A stretch of 64,000 bases of DNA from JAAZNO01 sp964508025 (GTDB taxonomy: Bacteria; Chloroflexota; Anaerolineae; B4-G1; SLSP01). A model generated the notes under the pieces. The model saw only the letters and a program-made list of their open reading frames with translations, had not been told where the DNA came from and ran no database searches. Where the stretch lies: NCBI GenBank assembly GCA_964508025.1, contig CAZDSF010000013.1:1-64000 (forward strand). Reading direction: 5' to 3'. Within the stretch, counting starts at the first letter, position 1, and every line of letters begins with the position of its first letter. The position numbers and the translations under genes were made by a program. Of this stretch, positions 59,845 to 64,000 are shown piece by piece.

Positions 59845-59917
59845 TAGAGAGCAGTGAGCAGGACGCAGTTCGCCGTGCCCAAACTGCTCACCTCTCACTG
59901 CTCACCCGTTACTATTT
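59845..59917 (+). repeat. Heptamer-built 5'UTR repeat element, copy F
   Basis: It starts TAGAGAGCAGTGAGCAGGAC, has the AAACTGCTCACCTCTCACTG right arm and ends CCCGTTACTATTT three bases before the AGAGGAG ribosome site of the permease gene. This and copy D are the best-conserved copies. Confidence 0.85.
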
Positions 59918-59930
59918 CAGAGGAGTCACC

Positions 59931-60941
59931 TTGAGCGCACACCCACACCGCCGCCGGACATTATGGATCCTTGCCGCGCTGCTGGCGCTGACCGTTTTGC
60001 TTGCCAGCTTCAGCGGGCGCTATCCTGCGCCGTTCTGGATGCCGCCGCGCCTGCTCGCCGAGGATCCGCTCGCCCGGCAGATCGTTCTTAACCTGCGGCT
60101 GCCGCGCATCCTCGCCGCGCTGCTCCTGGGCATGACGCTGGCGGGCGCGGGCGCCGTCTTCCAGATGATCTTCCGCAATCCGCTGGTGGAGCCGGGATTC
60201 CTGGGCGTTTCCCAGGGCGCAGCTTTCGGCGCGGCGTTGAGCATCGTCGCGTGGAGCGCTGCCGGGCCGGGCATCCAGCTCTCGGCGGCGAGCTTCGGCT
60301 TTCTGGGGCTGCTGCTCTCCAGCGCGCTCGCCCGCCGCATCCGCTACGGCGGCTGGACGCTGCGCCTGGTGCTCGCAGGCATCGCCGTCTCGGCGCTCTT
60401 CTCTGCCGGCGTCGGCATCCTCAAGTACGTCGCCGATCCGCTCACCCAACTGCCGGAGCTCGTCTTCTGGATGCTGGGCGCATTGTGGAGCATCACCTGG
60501 CCCAAGGCGCTCTCCATCCTGCCGGTGACGCTTGCGGCGTTGATCTTTTTGCTGCTGATGCGCTGGCGGCTCAATGTGCTGGCGCTCGATGACGCTACAG
60601 CTTTCTCACTGGGGACGTCGCCCCAACGCGAGCGGATGGCGCTGCTGATTGCCGCCGTCGCTGCGGTCTCGGTGGTCGTCTCCATCTCCGGCGTGGTCGG
60701 GTGGATCGGCCTCATCACGCCGCACCTCGCCCGCCGGCTGCTCGGCGCGGATGCGCAAGGCGCGTTGCCTGGCGCGCTGCTCATCGGCGGCGCTTTCACC
60801 GTGCTCTGCGATACCCTCGCCCGCACCCTGCTGCCCGGCGAAATTCCCCTGGGCATTCTCGCCTCCCTGCTCGGCGCGAGCATCTTCATCCTGCTGCTGA
60901 TCGCGCAGCCGAAATCGGCAAGTCACACGCCCACCGGTTGA
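59931..60941 (+). CDS. Iron-complex/B12-type ABC transporter permease (FecCD family)
   Basis: TTG 59931 is the start, 6 bases after AGAGGAG. The 336-residue protein has about ten helices and the FecCD pattern: NLRLPRILAALLLGMTLAGAG, NPLVEPGFLGVSQGAAFGAA, FWMLGALWSITWPKA, and IGLITPHLARRLLGADAQGA. It works as a homodimer with the ATPase encoded 8 bases downstream. Confidence 0.92.
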   Translation: MSAHPHRRRTLWILAALLALTVLLASFSGRYPAPFWMPPRLLAEDPLARQIVLNLRLPRILAALLLGMTLAGAGAVFQMIFRNPLVEPGFLGVSQGAAFGAALSIVAWSAAGPGIQLSAASFGFLGLLLSSALARRIRYGGWTLRLVLAGIAVSALFSAGVGILKYVADPLTQLPELVFWMLGALWSITWPKALSILPVTLAALIFLLLMRWRLNVLALDDATAFSLGTSPQRERMALLIAAVAAVSVVVSISGVVGWIGLITPHLARRLLGADAQGALPGALLIGGAFTVLCDTLARTLLPGEIPLGILASLLGASIFILLLIAQPKSASHTPTG

Positions 60942-60949
60942 GGCCCGCC

Positions 60950-61723
60950 ATGACACCCCTGGCCATCACCCTTGCCGATATTGCCTTCCGCTACGACGGG
61001 CGCGACGCCGCCGTTTTCGAGAACCTCTCTCTGGAGATCCCGCCTGGCGCCATCACCGCGATTCTCGGCCCCAACGGCGCGGGCAAATCCACCCTGCTCC
61101 ATCTGATTCTGGGCCTGCTCACCCCTGCTGCCGGCGAGGTGCTGCTGGCGCAACGTCCACGGCGCAGCTACTCCCGCCGCGAATTGGGCCGGCTGGTGGG
61201 CCTGGTAGCCCAGGAGGAAACCATCCCCTTCAGTTTCACCGTGCAGGAATACGTGCTGCTGGGACGCGCGCCCTATCTCAACCTCCTAGAAACGCCCCGC
61301 CCAGCAGACCTGGAAATCGCGCGGCAGGCGTTGGCGCGGGTGGGCGCGGCGGAGATGGCGGCGCGTCCGCTCCAGACATTGAGCGGCGGCGAGCGCCAGC
61401 TCGTGCTGCTCGCGCGTGCACTGGCGCAGTCGCCGCGCGTCCTGCTGCTCGATGAGCCTACTGCGCATCTGGATTTGGGCAACAAGGCGCGCGTGCTGCA
61501 TCTGGTGCGCGATATGGTCGCCGAGGGCGTCACCGCCATCTTCACCACCCACGAACCCGATCTCGCCGCCGCTATGGCGGATACCATCGTGCTGATGCGG
61601 GCCGGGCGCGTCCTTGCCGCCGGCCCGCTGGAAACCGTCTTCACATCCGAGAACCTCTCCCGCACCTACGCGGTGCCCGTCCGCGTGCTCCAGGTCGAAG
61701 GGCAACGGCTCGTGCTGACGTAA
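60950..61723 (+). CDS. Iron-complex/B12-type ABC transporter ATP-binding protein
   Basis: The start is ATG 60950, just after the permease stop. The 257-residue ATPase has Walker A GPNGAGKST (near 39), Q-loop VAQEETIPFSFTVQEYVLLG, signature LSGGERQLVLLARALAQ, Walker B LLLDEPTAHLDLG, and H-loop FTTHEPDLAA. These are features of FecE/BtuD/FhuC proteins. It completes the PadR-linked transporter. Confidence 0.92.
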   Translation: MTPLAITLADIAFRYDGRDAAVFENLSLEIPPGAITAILGPNGAGKSTLLHLILGLLTPAAGEVLLAQRPRRSYSRRELGRLVGLVAQEETIPFSFTVQEYVLLGRAPYLNLLETPRPADLEIARQALARVGAAEMAARPLQTLSGGERQLVLLARALAQSPRVLLLDEPTAHLDLGNKARVLHLVRDMVAEGVTAIFTTHEPDLAAAMADTIVLMRAGRVLAAGPLETVFTSENLSRTYAVPVRVLQVEGQRLVLT

Positions 61724-61870
61724 TTCCTGCCCCTCAATACGACTTTTGTCGGAGACAGCGCCGCGCCTTCCTGCTAGAATGGAATTAAGGTGAGCTGGAA
61801 AACGTGTGCAAGGAACCTTGTTCACCCTGCGCCGCTCGCCGCACACCATCATACATACGGAGGAAATGCG

Positions 61871-63568
61871 ATGTCCATGTTCTGCTACCAATGTCAGGAA
61901 GCGGTCAAAAACGAGGGCTGCACCATTCGCGGCGTCTGCGGGAAATCGCCCGAAGTGGCCCAATTGCAAGACCTGCTGCTCTGGCTGCTCAAGGGGATTG
62001 CTTTTTGGGGCGTGCGCGCCCGCCCGATGGGCGTTATTGAGCCGGAAACCGATCTTTTTGTCGCCAAGGCGCTTTTTGCCACCATCACCAACGCCAACTT
62101 CGACGCGGACCGCTTTGTAGCTCTCATCCAGGAAGCCATAGAGCGCCGCGAGGCGCTGCGCCTGCGCGCGCAGGCGACTTGCCGCGCCCAGCACGGCAGC
62201 GATTGTAACGACGCGCCGCCGGATCATCGCGGCTGGATGCCGGAATCCTACACGGTGGAGGCGCTCACCGCCAAGGGGCAGGAAGTCGGCGTCATGGCCG
62301 ATCCCGACCTGCACCCCGACATCCGCTCACTGCGGGAATTGCTCATCTACGGGCTGAAGGGCCTCGCCGCCTACACCGAACACGCCTACGTGCTCGAACA
62401 CACGAACGACGCGCTGCTGGCCTTCATGCAGGAAGTGCTCGACGCCACGACCAACGCCGACCTCGGCGCAGATGACCTCGTGGCGCTGGTGCTGCGCGAG
62501 GGTGAGATGGGCGTAGAAGCCATGCGCCTGCTCGACGAAGCAAACACGGAGACCTACGGGCATCCCGAACCAACGATGGCGGCGATTGGCGTGCGCCCAG
62601 GGCCGGGCATCCTCATCAGCGGGCACGATCTGCGCGATCTGGAGGAACTGCTCCAACAAACCGAGGGTACGGGCGTCAACGTCTACACCCACGGCGAGAT
62701 GCTGCCCGCCAACGCCTATCCCGCGTTCAAGAAATACGCGCACTTCGTGGGCAACTACGGCGGGTCCTGGTGGCATCAGCAGCGAGAATTTGAGGCTTTC
62801 GGCGGGCCAATTGTGATGACGACCAACTGTATCGTCCCTGTGAAGGAGAGCTACCGCGAGCGGCTCTTCACCACCGGCATGGCAGGCTGGCCCGGCTGCC
62901 CGCACATTCCCGACCGGGAACCCGGCCAGCAGAAGGACTTCAGCGCCGTTATCACCATGGCGCGCACCTGCGCCGAGCCGCAAGCGTTGGAAGAGGGCGC
63001 GATTCCCATCGGCTTTGCGCGCCACACCGTGATGAGCGTGGCGGATAAAGTCATCGCCGCCGTGCAAGCGGGCGCCATCAAGCGCTTTGTGGTGATGGGC
63101 GGCTGCGATGGGCGACACAAATCGCGCAATTACTTCACCCACGTGGCCGAAACGCTGCCGCAGGATCACGTCATCCTCACGGCGGGCTGCGCCAAATACC
63201 GCTACAACAAGCTCGATCTGGGGCAGATCACCGCCGGGGACGGCGCCTTTGCCTTGCCGCGCATCCTCGACGCCGGGCAGTGCAATGACTCGTACTCGCT
63301 CGCCTACATCGCCCTGCAACTCAAGGCCGCGTTGGGGCTGGAGGATATCAACGACCTGCCCATCTCCTACGATATCGCCTGGTACGAGCAGAAAGCCGTC
63401 ATCGTGCTGCTGGCGCTGCTCTCGCTGGGGGTCAAGCATATCCGCTTGGGGCCGAGCCTGCCCGCGTTCGTCTCGCCGGGCGTGCTGGATGTGCTCGTGA
63501 AGCACTTCGACATCAAACCCACCGGAGCGGTGGAAGCGGACGTCGCCGCCATCGTCGCGGGCAACTAA
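61871..63568 (+). CDS. hcp: Hybrid cluster protein (hydroxylamine reductase), class I
   Basis: ATG 61871 follows GGAGG. The 565-residue enzyme has an N-terminal cluster motif Cys-x2-Cys-x8-Cys-x5-Cys (Cys5, 8, 17, 23), the close spacing of class I proteins of strict anaerobes, as opposed to class II of enterics. Ligands of the hybrid Fe-S-O cluster are in YTHGEMLPANAYP, TNCIVP, GCPHIP-like TGMAGWPGCPHIP, and TAGCAKYRYNKLDLG. Hcp reduces nitric oxide or hydroxylamine in nitrosative stress. It suggests an anaerobic or facultative life style. No regulator is adjacent except the PadR four genes upstream. Confidence 0.95.
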   Translation: MSMFCYQCQEAVKNEGCTIRGVCGKSPEVAQLQDLLLWLLKGIAFWGVRARPMGVIEPETDLFVAKALFATITNANFDADRFVALIQEAIERREALRLRAQATCRAQHGSDCNDAPPDHRGWMPESYTVEALTAKGQEVGVMADPDLHPDIRSLRELLIYGLKGLAAYTEHAYVLEHTNDALLAFMQEVLDATTNADLGADDLVALVLREGEMGVEAMRLLDEANTETYGHPEPTMAAIGVRPGPGILISGHDLRDLEELLQQTEGTGVNVYTHGEMLPANAYPAFKKYAHFVGNYGGSWWHQQREFEAFGGPIVMTTNCIVPVKESYRERLFTTGMAGWPGCPHIPDREPGQQKDFSAVITMARTCAEPQALEEGAIPIGFARHTVMSVADKVIAAVQAGAIKRFVVMGGCDGRHKSRNYFTHVAETLPQDHVILTAGCAKYRYNKLDLGQITAGDGAFALPRILDAGQCNDSYSLAYIALQLKAALGLEDINDLPISYDIAWYEQKAVIVLLALLSLGVKHIRLGPSLPAFVSPGVLDVLVKHFDIKPTGAVEADVAAIVAGN

Positions 63569-63589
63569 ACGCAGATAAACGCGGCTTAA

Positions 63590-63635
63590 CGCAGATTTAC
63601 GCCGATCAGAAGTAAATAATCGGCGTAAATCTGCG
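63590..63635. terminator. Long perfect inverted repeat, likely bidirectional terminator
   Basis: CGCAGATTTACGCCGAT and ATCGGCGTAAATCTGCG form a 17-base perfect stem around 12 bases. It lies between convergent hcp and the Mth938-like gene. It is made of CGCAGAT-type repeats that extend on both sides, so it could be a dispersed repeat rather than a dedicated terminator; no T-run follows directly. Confidence 0.6.
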
Positions 63636-63688
63636 AAATCTGCGTTCAAAATCTCTGCTGATGGATCAACGGCTTGAGCCGCCGGCGC

Positions 63689-64000
63689 TCAACACGTCAC
63701 GTGGAAGAGGCCGATGACCTTGCCCTCCGCCTCGTTCCAATGCTCGATGGCTTTGGGCGTGGCGTACAGCGTCACCCGCACGCCCTTCTTCTCAAAATAT
63801 GCCGCCGCCTCTTCGGAAAGCCGCAGCTTGTCGAATTGTCCGGTCCCCACGATGAGCCGTTCCGCGCCCTTTTTGTAGATCTGTTTGGCCTCATCCAGCG
63901 AGACCTTGTGCCCGGTGCCGAAGACTTTCTTGGAGAGCTGGCTTTTGCGCTTGTGAACTTTGCCATCCCAGCGCAGAAGTACGTCGTGCGTATAGCGATC
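63689..64000 (-). CDS. Mth938-like domain protein (partial, C-terminal part)
   Basis: The frame enters from the right edge and ends at TGA 63691-63689. The 103 residues visible include YTHDVLLRWDGKVHKRKS, HKVSLDEAKQIYKKGAERL, VGTGQFDKLRLSEEA and TPKAIEHWNEAEG. These match the Mth938-like (DUF498/NDUFAF3-type) fold, a small domain of unknown function that is usually about 120 residues, so only the start is missing. Confidence 0.82.
   Translation of the reverse strand, partial: DRYTHDVLLRWDGKVHKRKSQLSKKVFGTGHKVSLDEAKQIYKKGAERLIVGTGQFDKLRLSEEAAAYFEKKGVRVTLYATPKAIEHWNEAEGKVIGLFHVTC

Noticed and set aside
63569..63660. A small gene after hcp
   Set aside because: The region is made of CGCAGAT repeats and a perfect inverted repeat, with no open frame of note.

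Overview
The window is a GC-rich, densely coded bacterial chromosome segment. It is probably from a member of the Chloroflexota, perhaps related to Anaerolineae or Caldilineae. This is inference from the gene mix: an alpha-beta fused glycyl-tRNA synthetase, many ABC transporters with lipoprotein receptors, LysM, VanW and SH3 surface proteins, a subtilase fused to a regulator-type propeller, and heptameric intergenic repeats. A run of exactly 100 Ns at 23564-23663 shows a draft scaffold.

Layout. 1-2.8 kb (minus strand): the start of a GH31 glycosidase, a K+/H+ antiporter and a ThuA-like protein. 3-11.3 kb (plus): a secreted subtilase, an ECF sigma factor with its zinc-finger anti-sigma factor, a membrane glycosyltransferase fused to a degenerate M23-like domain, and a small membrane protein that repeats the anti-sigma factor's C-terminal domain. 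11.3-16 kb (plus): pstSCAB and a YcaQ-type DNA glycosylase. 16-23.2 kb (minus): a LysM glycosidase, glyQS, an acetyltransferase, recO and a membrane protein. 23.5-27.2 kb (plus): a polar amino-acid ABC transporter (receptor gene broken by the gap) and an SH3 protein. 27.2-30.6 kb is a visibly AT-richer accessory island: a frameshifted restriction endonuclease, its methyltransferase, a ribbon-helix-helix/DUF5678-like protein, and a zinc-ribbon NYN nuclease. A strong promoter, a structured RNA and an intrinsic terminator precede the nuclease. 30.6-47.9 kb: ligA, a WD40-type lipoprotein, an O-antigen-ligase-like protein, an iron/polyamine-type ABC transporter, VanW, xpt-guaA, a DUF2804 protein and two CAT-anticodon tRNAs.

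47.9-58.1 kb is the most interesting part. Seven minus-strand genes encode a RamA-like reductive activase, a full-length homologue of monomethylamine methyltransferase MtmB, a corrinoid protein and a BMP-family (purine-nucleoside-like) ABC transporter. A DUF1638 gene diverges from them. The MtmB homologue has asparagine (Asn200) where archaeal MtmB has its essential pyrrolysine, and no in-frame TAG. I read this as an import-and-demethylate module for an unidentified methylated compound.

58.1-64 kb: a PadR regulator with a candidate self-operator, an iron-complex/B12-type ABC transporter, a class I hybrid cluster protein, and the end of an Mth938-like protein.

A second theme is regulatory repeats. 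A roughly 70-95 bp element built from GTGAGCA-like heptamers occurs at least six times between genes; in five cases it ends directly before the Shine-Dalgarno sequence of the next gene and can fold as a 5'UTR hairpin. Other repeats (GAGTTAC, CCATTCG, an octamer, and GTAG...CTAC palindromes) supply the stop codons of several genes.
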